Below are positions 33,380 through 51,840 of a DNA stretch of 64,000 nt, one piece after another. The position numbers were made by a program, and so were the translations under genes. Below the pieces are notes generated by a model. That model made no database searches. It saw only the letters and a program-made list of their open reading frames with translations, and was not told where the DNA came from. Position 1 is the first letter of the stretch, and each line of letters begins with the position of its first letter. The DNA comes from Denticeps clupeoides (Eukaryota; Chordata; Actinopteri; Clupeiformes; Denticipitidae): positions 18,556,090 through 18,620,089 of the forward strand of contig NC_041717.1 in the NCBI RefSeq assembly GCF_900700375.1. The letters are read 5' to 3'.

Positions 33380-33393
33380 GTTTCCCCGGTAAC
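33380..33393 (+). promoter_or_regulatory. cfap251: Candidate RFX X-box at the cfap251 promoter
   Basis: GTTTCC-CC-GGTAAC is an imperfect inverted repeat that fits the RFX X-box (GTNRCC, 0-3 bases, RGYAAC) with one mismatch in the left half. It lies about 55 bases before a strong donor (GTGAGT at 33451), so beside the likely transcription start. RFX2/3 drive motile-cilium genes through such sites. Confidence 0.55.
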
Positions 33394-33399
33394 AGGACG

Positions 33400-33450
33400 C
33401 CTCGCTGCCGAGTCGGACGGCCAGGGTTGGCGAGCTGCTCGTTTTACAGG
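33400..33450 (+). other. cfap251: Probable noncoding first exon of cfap251
   Basis: A CpG-rich stretch ends in ACAGG followed by GTGAGT. The partner acceptor is TTCTAG ending at 34968, only six bases before the cfap251 ATG. A Tc1 fossil lies in the intron between them. Confidence 0.5.
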
Positions 33451-34159
33451 GTGAGTTCGCGCATCTGCTCCTTTCCGTGTGCCTGCTTGCGTTTTCTGGC
33501 TGCCCGGCGTGCCGTGTTAGCATTTAGCTGCATGCAGCCATCGGCCCAGATCGCCGGGAACAACCTGTTGACCACCAGCGCTGTGTGATTCGTGACTCAC
33601 CGGGTAAATCTCCCGGATCCATTAAATTACTCATGAGTCACGAATCTTCGGTCTCCATTGAACCGAGTCATTTGAGTCCTAAGTACACCTCGTCTAAATT
33701 GTTAACTCCATCACATAAGTACATCTTATAATCATTCATAAATCAATTACTTCCATAGGAGTCGAATAAATTACAGTTTATTTGCATCATCTGAATCTGA
33801 ATCACTCACAGACGGGTTAGCAGCATCCGGCGGTTCCTCTGGCCGGAAATATTGACTCAAGTGACTCACGCACCCGGATCAGTTAACTGAGTGACTCAGA
33901 TGCTACTCGGATCCTAAAAAGGATCCGAGTGTTACAGCTCGATTGACCACGGCGTTCTGCAACCTGTTCAAAATTATGAATAGTAAGTAGCAGTTTCTGT
34001 AAGTCGACTGTACCAAGATATGACCCATATGAGACCCATATATAAGTTTTATAGCTGCTATGTCCCAACCGTCAAGCCATTGCAAGTTTAAATTATAATT
34101 AATAACCAAACCTTGGCAGTAAATTGTAATATTAGTCACATCATTAGTTACACATTTTG

Positions 34160-34935
34160 TTATTCGGAAATATTTTTTCCCCTCAGATTTGATTCACAAA
34201 ACCCCATAATGACAATGTGAAAAAAAGTGTAGGTTTTTACTTGAACAGGCAAATTTATTTAAAAAAAAAAATGAGGAAGCACAAGTACATAAGTATTCAC
34301 AGCATTTTGCCATGGTCTCAGGTGCCTCCTGATTCCCCTGATCATCCTTGAGATGTTTCTGCAGATTAATTGGAGTCCACCTGTGGTAAAAACAGTTGAT
34401 TGGACATGGACATTTGGAAAGGCAGACAACTGTCTATATAAGGTCCCACAGTTGACAGCTCATGTAAGAGCACAAGCCAAGACAGGATTGTGTGGAGGCA
34501 CACATCTGGGGAAGTTCCCCACGAGCACAGTGGCGTCGGGACACTTCTGAATAACCTTGTGCGGCCCAGCCAGAGCCCAGACCTGAATCGGATTGAACAT
34601 CTATGGAGACATCTTAAAATGTCTGTGCACCGAAGCTTCCCATCGAACCTGATGGAGCTTGAGAGGTGCAGCAAAGTGGAATGGGCGAAACTGGCAACGG
34701 ATAGGAATGCCAAGCTTGTGGCATCATATTCAAAAGGACTTGAGGCTGTAATTGCTGCCAAAGGGGCAAGTATTGAGCAAAGACTGTGATTACCTAAATA
34801 TTTTTAATAAATTTGCCAAAACCGCCAGTAAACGTTTTTTCATGTTGTCATTATGGGGTGAAAAAGGAATTTAATACATTTTGGAATAAGGCTTTCAACA
34901 TAACAAATGTGAATACTTTCCAGATGCCCTGTATA
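34160..34935 (+). mobile_element. Tc1-like transposon fossil with decayed transposase
   Basis: Matching outer arms read CCCCATAATGACAA at the left and TTGTCATTATGGGG at the right. The inner part encodes SQSPDLNRIEHLWRHLKMSV, the last catalytic segment of a Tc1 transposase, on the plus strand. Most of the N-terminal half is missing. It lies in the noncoding intron of cfap251. Confidence 0.8.
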
Positions 34936-34974
34936 GGACTAATAGTCGGCTTTGCTGGACTGTTCTAGGCTGTC

Positions 34975-37900
34975 ATGTCAGACGTCTCCGAAATGCCTAC
35001 AGAGGACCAGCTGAGCTGGATGGAGAGTGGAGGGGGGCAGTCGGAAACCAAAGGTGGTGGACAAGGAGAAGGAACCGGAGTAGAAGCCAACAATGAAGAT
35101 GCGCCTGGCCAAGGGTTCAATATGGCTCCAGGCTCTCAGGTGACTGACCAGACTCATAGTGCTGAGCCAGTTGACCTGCGTCAGTCACAGGTTGTCACCG
35201 CCACGTCACTGGACCTCCCCAATAAAAGCAAGTCAGACCGAACTCACCCACTGGTAAGAACCTGCTGTATCTTCTGTATGTTCACCAAACATTTGATACC
35301 TCCAGTATTGTGCTAAATCACTTCACTTTCACTTTAAATATTACCTAAATATTGATTTACATTGCAGAACTTCCTTATTGTCGTGAAACAATGACATGAT
35401 GTCTGTAGAGAAAGAGACGGTGTTGTCACCGACACCACATCTCACACATCAACCTGAACATTACTGACACTTTCACTCTTTAATCAGGATTATTTGTGAG
35501 TTTTAAACTTTGCATGTGAGATTCGTGTGAGAACACTTAACAGTAGGTTGAAAATGGTTTTGTGGTGTATATTTCGCTTCCAGACCCTGGATTGGGCTTT
35601 TGGGATCAACCATTCTCTCCCAGTGTTCAGCCTCCAGGATCACGAGCGCTGCGTCATCCTGTACGCTTGTTCTCATGTGGCGGTTATATATGACCACACT
35701 TCCAACACACAGCACATCTTACAGGCAAGGTCCCTCTCCCTGTGACTATGGTAGTGCTCACTTGCGAGAGACTTTGACATTGATGTGTTTTGCTTTTAAA
35801 TTGGTCTTATTGGTCCCCTAATATCCTGTCTGAAGTCTGTTTCCGAAATGTAGGCGTGGTGCAGAATTACAGCCACTTAGATCCAGTCCCACAATGAGAT
35901 TTCCCCAGGACGCACCATTTCAGTGTCTGTAGCTTTAAATGCTAATGAGGAGGAGAGCAGCTTATAGAAGTGAGGGGCATTCGTGGAAATGATGTCATCA
36001 AATCCATTCACCAACCAAAAAGTTTGGCGCAGACAGGAAGTCACCTTTCCCCTTTTTTTTTTAAAGTGAAGTGATTGTCACATTTTGAGGACATAAGGGG
36101 AAAAATTCCAGATCCGGCTGCCTGAATGACCAAAGCACTCTTTACACCTATTGCCATTTCTAGCTACTGTGGGGCTGTAGACAGGCTAATTAATAACGTA
36201 TTAATGTTAAACAAAGTCACATTTTCATGATAGGGGACCTTATCTAAGCTTTCATTTGATATATTTGTCTCAGTTTCACCCAAAATGGTAGTAAACTATT
36301 GGGGTGGAACTAGTGATGGAACAATAGGATCATTCTTTAAAATGTATTCCATTAAAAAAGAACACGGAGAACTTTTGCTAAGAACAAAAAATCATTAGCC
36401 AAGTTGTGTCACATTAACGCGGTTAGTTAAGTTTAAAATCTACCAGATATTAGTCACCTCCTTTGAAACTGTAATTCCCTTGATAATTCAAGGGTGTCAC
36501 GTGCATATATTTATATATATAAAATGCTGCTGTGCTCCCCAGGGCCACTGCAACCCTGTCTCCTGTATGTGTGTGAGTGTGGACCGGCGCTGGCTGGTGA
36601 CCGCTGACAGCGGGGGAGAGAGTCTGGTCATTATTTGGGACACCTACACAGGGTAAGGCTGCCCACAGACGTGGCACAGACACCATTGGCTCTTAAAAAC
36701 AGAAGAAACGTCTGTGTAAAGTAATCCAGACGCTGGAGTCAACCCCTCACCTGCTGCTTGTGTGATGCGCAGGATCCCAGTACGGACGCTGTTTGACTGC
36801 CACCCAGAAGGGGGCGTTGCTGCGCTGGCTCTGTCGCACGACACCAAATACCTGGTCACCGTCGGGGCTGGTGCAGTTCAGGTGAAGCTTCGCGCAGAAT
36901 TGCATCACTTCCTTACCTTTCTTTTCATTGCATCCTACAGGGAAATGCATTTTTATTCATTTTTTGTAACTGTTGTTAAATACATATTCATTCGTTGCTG
37001 TACTAGATGATGTTTGCAGGGGAAGATGTCTTCCCGCTTCTGATGAAATGGGTGTATTTGTGTGTTGTGATGCATGCAGCGTGTCTGCATCTGGGATTGG
37101 ACCAGAGAAACAGACAGTCCACTGTGGGTAACTGAGCTATCACCAAAGCTTAGGGTTCAGGTATATTCCCTACAGAACCTTGAAAACTCAAACCTACTGC
37201 TGAAATGCTTACACACACTATATACACAGAATGCATTATATAGTTATTTACATTCACATTTATGGCATTTGGCAGATGCCCTTGACCAGAACATCTTGCT
37301 TTCATGTTACCATCAATTAAGTAATAATTTCTGGTTCACTAGGACTCAAACCATGAATACAATCATTTTATTCCCTCTGTTGAAGTATTTTCTTGCTTAA
37401 GTAAGACTATAAGAACATTACAAGTTAGTCTAAGTGTCCTGTATAGAGGACTAAATATACTAAAGTTCTCTCACCTACCACTGTTCATTGCTACTCACGT
37501 ATTATATAGGGATGTGACAATATATCTGTCTTCTCCCCTTCAGACACACGTTCTCTTCAACCCAGCCGACTGCATGCAGTTGCTGAGTAACAGTGAAAAG
37601 CGAGTGGTTTTCTACAGATGGGCAAGTGCTATTTACACGCAATGTTCACCAGCCATGCCTGCTGTTGCACCCTTGCATGTGTAAGTGTGTTGCAGGTGTA
37701 GCATTGGGATAGTTTGTTCTGATCGTTGATGTTCTTTTTAGGGTGAAGGCAGCCTGCGAAGTTCTGCCCCTGCCATTTCAGATAAGGTTGTGTTTTCAAA
37801 AATTCTCACATATACATATACACTTTTTTTTTGGACTGCATTAACATCTAAGTCTACTTCCTTCCGGGCAAACTTTTAATCTTGGTTAACAATTTGTAAA

Positions 37901-40900
37901 TGGACAAAACAAATTACAAATGGAGTCAAATGTCAGTGGTACATTTTTTACATTTTAGTGCAGCAGTTACGTTAAAAAATACCATGAAAGAACAAAATGA
38001 AGAATGCTGCTGTTTGGTTCTAATCAATTACTGAAGATTATAAAATGGCACATGACCGCACTGTGGGGCTTTCCTATTTCATCATGCTGTAAAACCGCAG
38101 TTCAGAGCTATTTAAACCACATGCCTCCAATTTCAAGGCGTTTAGCCAAGGACCGGGTACCCCCAGTCAGAGTTGGCAACTGTTCTTTATTTTGTTTTAT
38201 GCCTTAGCTACTCCACCTATCTTTAGGCCTGAATGTTGTTGTACTTTTGAGGTGACGATGCCTGTAGATGGCACCATATTTTCATGAATATTTTCTGTTT
38301 AAAGCAACCAGCATTGCCAGATTGGTAGAAACAACGCATCTTTTTTAACCATAATAAAATTCATTAGTCTATGTAGTCCAACAATCTGTTAATCATCTCC
38401 GATTGTCGCACATTCTTCATCCTTGTGCCGTCTGTGCTTCCTAGACCTTCAAGAGGGTAGTGGGACTCTTCAGTCAGTCTGTGTTCAATAGTGGGGGTGT
38501 TCAGGCCTACAGCGCCACCTCTCTTGGCAACGTGCTGCTCTGGGTTCAAGAGCGAGGGCATTCCACGTACAAGGCACTCAGACTCATCCCGCTGCAGGCT
38601 GAGGGCATTACTGTCCTTACCGTCATAGAGAGGTACACAACCACACACACTCAGCTAACTACACGGGACACCTTACTGGAGGCATGGCAGGCACAATGCC
38701 ACGTTGTAAACTGTTGTTTGTGGGTCCTACAGGTTCATTGTAACGGGCGATGCCAGAGGTCAAATCAAGTTTTATGACGAGAACTTGAAGCTCATCAATA
38801 GTTACAGCGAGTTCGGCCTGGACCCCATTGCCTCTGTCTCCTTCTCCAAAGAGTGTCCTCCCAGTGGCAGTAAGGGCTATGCTGTGGACTGCACACTGAA
38901 GGCAGAGCCATTTGTCATGCGGTGAGAACATATTTATAACAGGCCATGTTGCGTCTACACACCGTTATTAGTACAGGGTGGGCCATTTATATGGATACAC
39001 CTTAATAAAATGGGTCCTGTTTGTGGCACATTAGTATATGTGAGGGGGCAAACTTTTCAAAATGGGTGGTGGCCATAGTGGTATTGGTAATTTCACAAGA
39101 AAAACAATGGTGTGCTTGGTTTTAACGTAACTTTATTCTTTCATGAATTATTTACAAGTTTCTGACCACTTATAAAATGTGTTCAATGTCACCAACCATT
39201 CCCATTTTATTAAGGTGTATCCATATAAATGGACCACCCTGTAGTTGAATAGGTTTGTGAGTATAATCTTAAATTCACTAATTACAGGAGCAGCATGGTG
39301 AGGATGTTCATAGCCATCGCATCACTAAGCCATCATAGCCCTGAACATTTTTACCCTCACTTCCCAAACTGTAGGAACTTTATTTTCTCGACGGTGACAG
39401 CGAGGGTCGCGCACGTGACCCCTCAGGGAAACGTGGCTCAGGACTTGCTGATGGAGCATGCTGATTGGCTGGGGGCCGTGGCCTGTCACCCTCAGCAGCC
39501 TCTGGTCACCACGGGCAGCCACAGCGGCGCGCTGAAGGTATGGGACTATGAGCGACATCAGCAGGTCTGCAGCCGGGTATTCCAGAAACATCCGAAGGTC
39601 CAGTGCCTGGCTTACGATCCACGTGGTGAGCTTTTGACACACGCGCTTACACACACACACACACACGTGTGTGTGTGTTTTTCAGATGCCGTTTGATGTG
39701 TGTTTTGAGCAGGATTCTACCTGGCGGTGGGCTTTGCCAGCGGGGAGGTGTGCCTGCTAGATGCCTGCACTCTTCAGAGTGAGACCGAGGACTGTTTCTC
39801 CCACACCACACATGCAATTACACACATTTCCTTCTCACGCGACTCGCTTTACCTGGCCACTGCGGTGAGTGTGTATATTGCGTCTGAGAGAAACTGACCT
39901 ACAGCGCAGATCTCTCCCTTGGTCATTGTTGTACTCCCCCCCGCTCTCTTTTCCCAGGATGCTGGTAAGGCTGTGATGTTGTTCCAGTTACGTTCAACGG
40001 AAGGCAGGCAGCGGTGGCAGTTGCAGGGCCGATTCCAGTCCCACTACCATCCTATCCAGGACCTGCTGTTTGGAGAGCAGCTGGACAGCAAGTTGCCCTG
40101 CCTCTTCTCCCTGGGTTTGGACCGTAGGCTGGTGAGGGTCCTGAAATGCTCAAACATACTATCAGGGTTCCTACGGTCATTAAAAACCTGGAAAAGGGAA
40201 AAGAGTTTGAAAAGGGAATTTCATTGGAATATGAAATAAACAAATGAAGTTATGGAAAAGTCATTGAAATTTGATTGACACAATGTATAACATGAAGTAC
40301 ATAGTTCCCGTAAGACTGCGTGAGAAACTAGTGCAGGTCTATGCTGGCTTTACGTAGTGAACCACGTCACGTGGTGCTGCAAGAACTTGGAGGAAGACAC
40401 ATTGCTAAGTTTTTCAGGGTTGTCATAGGTTTAGTTTAACAATTTTCTGGTAAATATGACTTTTTGTGGGGGTTTTTTTGTTTTGTTTTTTTACATGTGC
40501 ACAGAAATTTCAGAGAACGTATAGTCATGAAAATTTGCGGCATTTCTCACACCACGCCATGACATATACCTATAAACTCCTGTTCAGTGCCCTCTGTGTA
40601 CTTGGGTGAGAGTGTACATGTGTGTGTGTGCGTGTCCACAGGTGGAATACGACCTCCAGAACAGCACAGAGGGCAAACTTGTGATTATGCAGGAAATGCG
40701 GGTGGACCAGAGCGCTGTGCCCTCCTGCATGGCTTGGTACCCACCCCTCACCCCTGAGCACTTCCTGGTCATCGCGTCACACCCTGACAGGATGAAGCTG
40801 TTTGACTGTACCACCATGATGTGCAGGTCAGATCAGTAATACACACGCACACGCAAAAACAATACACATTGCATGTTCACTACATATTTATATGCATTGA

Positions 40901-43900
40901 AAAATACATTCATAGTATATCACATATTAAATGCAAACACACGAAAAAACTGACACGAACGCTGGACACATTTATGGCAACATACAGGTGACAACTCTTA
41001 GGGTAATCAGGAGGGCAATAGACAGTCACCAGGAAAAGTTTGGATCATGGCAGCTAAACAAATCTTCTGTTCGGTAATTATAATTACACTTGGTACAGTC
41101 CAATGTGTTGTCTTGCTGCAGATGCAATATAGCATAATAATGTAAATGTACATTGGTGTCATGTGACTGATTACAAGATGTCAGGTGACTACTCTCTCAT
41201 ACGGGAAGTCCAACAGGGCACCTCATGGTAAAAAAGAGAAAAGTTGTTCTACATTAAGATGGCCCAGAGCATGGTGACCAGGACAGGTTCCACACAGAAC
41301 AAGCCTCGCCACGGTCCACCAGCGCAGTTGAGAGCACGTCCTCAGCGTCACATCCAGAGGTCATTTTTGGAAAATGGATTTACGAGGGATGACCGCAATG
41401 CTGCAGTGGTTGAAGGGGTCGGGGGTCAGCCTGTCAGTCATCAGACCAGATGCTGCACACCGCATCAAACCAATCTGCATGGCTCTGGTCCCAGAAGTTC
41501 GATCTTCTAAAGATGATGCCCAAGAAAGCCTGTGAACAGTTTGCTGAAGACTGAAGATTTCTGGAACTATGTCCCATGGTCTGATCTGATGGTGTAAAGT
41601 CTGGTGTTCTCCAGGTGAGTAGAACAAAGACATGTGTCAAGCATGCTAGTGGGAGCATCATGCATGAGCGCTGAACATGAATGCCACCATGAAGCAGAGC
41701 ATGATCCACCTCCCCTCGGAAACTGGGCCGCAGGGTAAAATTCCAACATCCAAGATTAACCCTACCTTGCAATAGGAGCAAGGTCTCAAACGGATGGTGA
41801 AGGAGCGCAAGGTGATGTCATCGTGGAGGAGTCGAAGAGGATTCCATGAGGATTCCAACCTGTGATGCTCTAGTGAACTCCATGCCCAAGAGATTTATTA
41901 CTGTAACTCCCTTCTAGCTGGTCTACCTCAATGTAACATCCGACCTCTCCAACGCATACAAAATGCAGCAGCACGACTGATCTTCAACCTCCCCAAGTTC
42001 TCCCACACCTACAAAGCCAAACATGGAGTAGCACCATCCTACCTCACAGCCCTTATTACACCTCGCACTGCACCTCGTATACTCCGAGCCTCCAGTACTG
42101 CTCTCCTGGTCCCTCCATCTCTGAAGGTAAAAGGAAGACGTTCATCTAGACTCTTCTCTGTCTTGACCCCTCAGTGGTGGAATGAACTTCCCCTCGAGGC
42201 CAGAACAGCTCACTCACTGAGCACCTTCAAACCTTTAGATGAATTTGTAACCTTCTTATTGTCTGACTTCTTTATAGAAACTACAACAGAGTGAATAAAA
42301 AGATTGTATTCATAGTTGGGGGTCCTAATGAACCAGAACTGATCACTTCATCGATGGTAACTTGAAAGCACGTTGTAAGTCGCTCTGGTTAAGGGCGTCT
42401 GCCAAATGCCTTGAATGTAAATGTAATATAGATTTAAGGCTATGCTGAAAATTAGCCACTAGGCTACAACACCCTACCACAGCAGATTTACACCGTTTTC
42501 CAAGCTGTACACTGACTATTGTACATTTTAGTGTCACATCTTCAGTGTTGACCAAAGGAAACATATAATCTAGTATCATAATCTGTGCTGCAGGCAACCT
42601 TCCGACCCTGTGATTCGAATGTGGAGACCGTCTAGTACCAACCTGTGTCACTTAATATTGAGATTTGATGTAGAGATGCTCTTGGGCACAGGAAGACAGT
42701 GCTGTCGCCGACTCGCGGATCTCCAATGAAGAAGATGGTTGTCTTGCCTCAGACGCAGGACTCTAAATCCCGCCACATGGCTTACATCACTCGTAACATG
42801 GTAATTTGAGCCGCTGAGGAAATCATTCCATGAACGTGCGCACGACGCGCGTTTGTATGCATCTCTTTCTTCCGTATTTGTGCGCGCGCAGGTGGGAATG
42901 CAGATTCTGCCGCTGGACGGGAATCCCTACAACTCAAACATGGTGCTCTGCCACTCCACGGGCGTGGCCGGCCTGGCCTGCTCACACGACGGCCGACTGG
43001 CCTTCACCGCGGGCGGGCCGGACAGCACCGTGTTCTGCTGGGAGATGAGCGCCACGTGAGTCTGCAAACGAATTCCGCCGCGTGTCGAGAAGAAGAAACC
43101 CCGTTTCCGCCTGGCTTAGATTTTTTTTTTTTTTTTTTTTTTTTGCCTTTCAGTGCTCTGGAGGCTGCGGCTGCTCTTGGGGGTAAAGACCTGACTCCCT
43201 TCTACAGCCTCCTGGAGGGGGGGAGATACGGAGCCCAGTACAGGGTGAGGCTCAAATCAGCTTCAATGTTGCAGACTCGCGGCAGGGACTTTGCTGCATG
43301 GGTCAGTGTTCAAGATCCCTTAGGGCCAAATTCGTCCTCTGAGCGCTGCCGTTTTTTTTTTTCCCCTTCGCCTGTGGCATGCAGGAAGTGGAGGATTTTT
43401 TCTACTACTGCCAGCTGCGCAGTCAAGGCCTCGACGTCACGGAGCCGACGCGGGTCTCCACACACATCTCACTCTCTGAGGTGCCCTTCATCCTGAGAGC
43501 CATGGGCGTCTACCCCACCCAGCAGGAGGTGATCACGCCGGGATCTCACTGGCCAACGCTTGAGCCTGAATGGGACATCATCTGAGCTTTTCTTGTAGTT
43601 TAAACGACCGTCCAGCTCATAGGCTAAAAATTTTCTTTGTATCTCCATCAATACATTACAAGTGTTTACATAAAAATTGTCTTAGTATCTTGGTATAAGT
43701 TATGTTATATTGACTGAAAACATTTAAAAAATGGAATGGAATTGTTTGTTTTTGTGGTTTTAGAATATTTAGAAAATGCAGTTATAAGCGATGTGGGGCG
43801 TGGCTATCTGTTGTGTATTGGGATTACTGTAGGCCCTCTTCATGTCCCACTCTAGATGGAGGACATTCTCAATGAGCTAAAGTTTGGCCACCATGCTGAG

Positions 43901-44723
43901 ACGGGCCGCTGTGCTACTGAGCTGGACCTGCCGGAGCTGATCCGGCTGCTGGTGAACAGACGTTCTATGCAGGGCCTCCAGCACCAAGACCTGCTGCAGG
44001 TCTTCAAAGTGCTGGGCAAGCCCGATGCCTCCGGACGCGTGGTCATCTGTCGGGATGAACTGCTGGAGCTCCTGCAGACCACAGGTCTGTGGAAGAGAGG
44101 ATCAGTAGAGTCCTTCTGTGTATGGCTGTAGGATGAACGATCATCGAATTATGCCAAATTGTGACGTACAGTACAGGCCAAACGTTTGGACACACCTTCT
44201 CATTCAACGTGTTTTCTTTATTTTCATGACCATTTACGTTGGTAGATTCTCACTGAAGGCATCAACACTATGAATGAACACATGTGGAGTTATGTACTTA
44301 GCAAAAAGTTGAGACCTGACCTCCACAGTCACCGGACCTAAACCCAATCCAGATGGTTTGGGGTGAGCTGGACCGCAGAGTGAAGGCAAAGGGGCCAACA
44401 AGTGCTAAACACATCTGGGAACTCCTTCAAGACTGTACATAACTCCACATGTGTTCATGTATTGAGAAGGTGTCCAAACCTTTGGTATGTACTGTATGTA
44501 CGGCAAATTCTTTTATTTATTTATTCTTACATTTTAACTAATCCAGATACATTAATTGGTCTAGTGCTGATAGTGACCTTCCGTTCTGTGCAGGTGAGCA
44601 CATGACACAGGATGAGCTGGCTCTGTGTCTTGGTACACTGCTGAGTCCGGACCCAGAGGAAGGGTCAGAGGGCAGACACTGGGAAGGTCAGTGGGTGAAC
44701 ATGGCATTAAATGTATAATATAT

Positions 44724-44768
<45 letters not shown>

Positions 44769-44936
44769 AAAAAAAGTGATTCAACATCCCTCTGTGTTTA
44801 TGGTGCAGATGTGCTGCCGGTTCCCCGAGAGATCACCATGGAGACATTACTTGCAGACATCCTGGGGCTTTCCGAGGCCACCGGTGGCATCCAAGCAAGT
44901 AGCGACGCTGATGGAAGCGTCTTAAAAAAAAACTAA
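34975..44936 (+). CDS. cfap251: Cilia- and flagella-associated protein 251 (CFAP251/WDR66), 20 coding exons
   Basis: Exons: 34975-35253, 35584-35724, 36543-36652, 36773-36881, 37080-37160, 37544-37621, 37742-37786, 38445-38632, 38733-38921, 39375-39625, 39713-39864, 39958-40131, 40642-40826, 42692-42800, 42892-43055, 43154-43244, 43385-43528, 43856-44084, 44594-44686, 44809-44936. They sum to 2940 bases, 979 aa. The human protein is about 1149 aa; its long Glu-rich N-terminus is absent. Landmarks: [96 protein letters not shown] repeats fill about residues 95-760; the C-terminal part is EF-hand-like. The protein belongs to the calmodulin/spoke-associated complex at radial spoke 3 of motile cilia and sperm tails. 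Introns after exons 2 and 6 begin with GC instead of GT. Confidence 0.93.
38972..39245. mobile_element. Palindromic MITE, about 270 bp
   Basis: Left end CAGGGTGGGCCATTTATATG and right end CATATAAATGGACCACCCTG are inverted copies extending about 40 bases (to TAATAAAATGGG). Flanks are TA-rich, fitting a TA-targeting Tc1/mariner-type element. It has no coding capacity and lies in a cfap251 intron. Confidence 0.8.
39645..39680. repeat. CA/GT microsatellite
   Basis: A (CA)n tract followed by (GT)n, able to form a small hairpin, in an 87-base cfap251 intron. Confidence 0.7.
41249..41889 (+). mobile_element. Tc1-like transposon fossil, heavily decayed
   Basis: Segments such as CCAAGAAAGCCTGTGAACAG, GACTGGGCCGCAGGG-like sequence and GAACTCCATGCCCAAGAG follow the order of a fish Tc1 transposase gene, with large gaps and no open frame. 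It is cut at its right end by the LINE at 41890. Both lie in cfap251 intron 13. Confidence 0.7.
41890..42425 (+). mobile_element. 5'-truncated L2/CR1-like LINE, 3' end
   Basis: A frame without ATG encodes [39 protein letters not shown], and [20 protein letters not shown], the C-terminal part of a LINE reverse transcriptase; the usual HWLPV segment is missing. The frame ends near 42294. The 3' end reads GTAAGTCGCTCTGG, AAGGGCGTCTGCCAAATG and AATGTAAATG, matching the tail of SINE family A. Confidence 0.8.
44168..44506 (+). mobile_element. Tc1-derived element, copy 3, internally deleted
   Basis: Starts TACAGGCCAAACGTTTGGAC and ends AAACCTTTGGTATGTACTGT. A short transposase remnant lies inside. 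It lies in cfap251 intron 18, 84 bases after the donor. Confidence 0.85.
44726..44772. repeat. CA/TA microsatellite
   Basis: (CA)n followed by (TA)n in the last cfap251 intron, ending about 35 bases before the final exon. Confidence 0.8.
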
Positions 44937-44951
44937 ATCTTAATATGGTAG

Positions 44952-50625
<5,674 letters not shown>

Positions 50626-51840
50626 CTCTGCACTACGCGCCCTGAGACACACGTTCACACTCACTCATCCACCCGCCACGCCACTCGCTCCCCTCCTGCT
50701 CTGTCTCCTGTAGGACGAAAGGTCGTAGGTCGCGCCTGAGACTGGTGCGGTTTTTAATTCTTTTGAGGGAGGAGAGAAAGAAAAAGCTGTGATGTGGAGA
50801 CACGCCCCTCTGTGCCGGGGCTAAATTCTTCGGCTTTCACGCGCAAGCACGCACACAGACACGTACGACTGCTATCTCTTATCTCTTTCTCTTGTGTAAT
50901 TATGACTTTCGGTAGGTTCTTTTGCTCAGGAGGGTCAACACACTGTTAGACTAATGGCTGTCTCCTGTGCTGCTGTAGTCTCCACCATCACGGGGTGCTA
51001 GTGACGGTCTGAACGAGGCCGCAGGTACGGACGTGCCGCTGTAGCTGTAGAACAGGGCCGGGTAGGAGGTGTGCCTTGTGTTTTAACTCAAACCTTTATT
51101 TATTTACAGTTTTGTTTTTGCACTTTGTGCGCATCCATATGTGGTTTACCTTACAAAGTGCCCCCGTTTTATTTTCTACACCTTTCCGTCCCATAAGGGG
51201 GGAAAAAATGGTACCACTGTCCAGTCATCACTGACGGAGAAGGAAATGAAATGGAATTAATTTCAAATCGTTCCTATGCCGCGACGTCTGGTTTTACTCT
51301 CAAAAGCGGCTCCTTTGCTGAGGCGGAAAAGCCAAGTCTCCCGGTTCAGGATTTTTAGTTACTTTCGGCCTCCGTGACCATCGTAGGGTTTAATCGAGTC
51401 GGTCGGGGAGATCAGATGGGCAGGACCCTGAATACAAGACTGCTGGAAACGAGGAGCCCTTTTCAGCCTGTTTTATGCCACTTGGGGGAGTCTAGTTTGT
51501 ATGGCGGTTCGTTTGGGAGGGGGGGCGGCAGTTTGTCTATACCTCACGTTTAGACCAGCAGCGCTGGCACTCACGCTAAAATGTCCAATCAGATCAGCTC
51601 GCTAAAGTATGTATATGTTCATACGCCCAGTCTCGTTTCGCCAGGAGTCCGGTCGGAATATTGCCTTCTGTTGTTCATTTTATTCTTTGGGACCATGTTT
51701 AGTTTAATTTTTTGTCTCTCTCTCTCCCCCACTCTACATTGGTATTGTATTGTACAAATATATGGTTGCGTTCCACTTATTTATTCCATATGTACTTACT
51801 GGTTTTGTAAGAGGAAAAAAAAATAAAACTTTTTTATTGT
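50626..51840 (+). other. bcl7a: bcl7a 3' untranslated region
   Basis: The stretch from the stop codon to AATAAA at 51822 shows no competing splice or coding signal. It is the probable 3' UTR; GC content falls toward its end. Confidence 0.6.

Noticed and set aside
34366-34789. Transposase-like frames as a host gene
   Set aside because: Lies within a decayed Tc1 element with matching arms and lacks the N-terminal and earlier catalytic parts.
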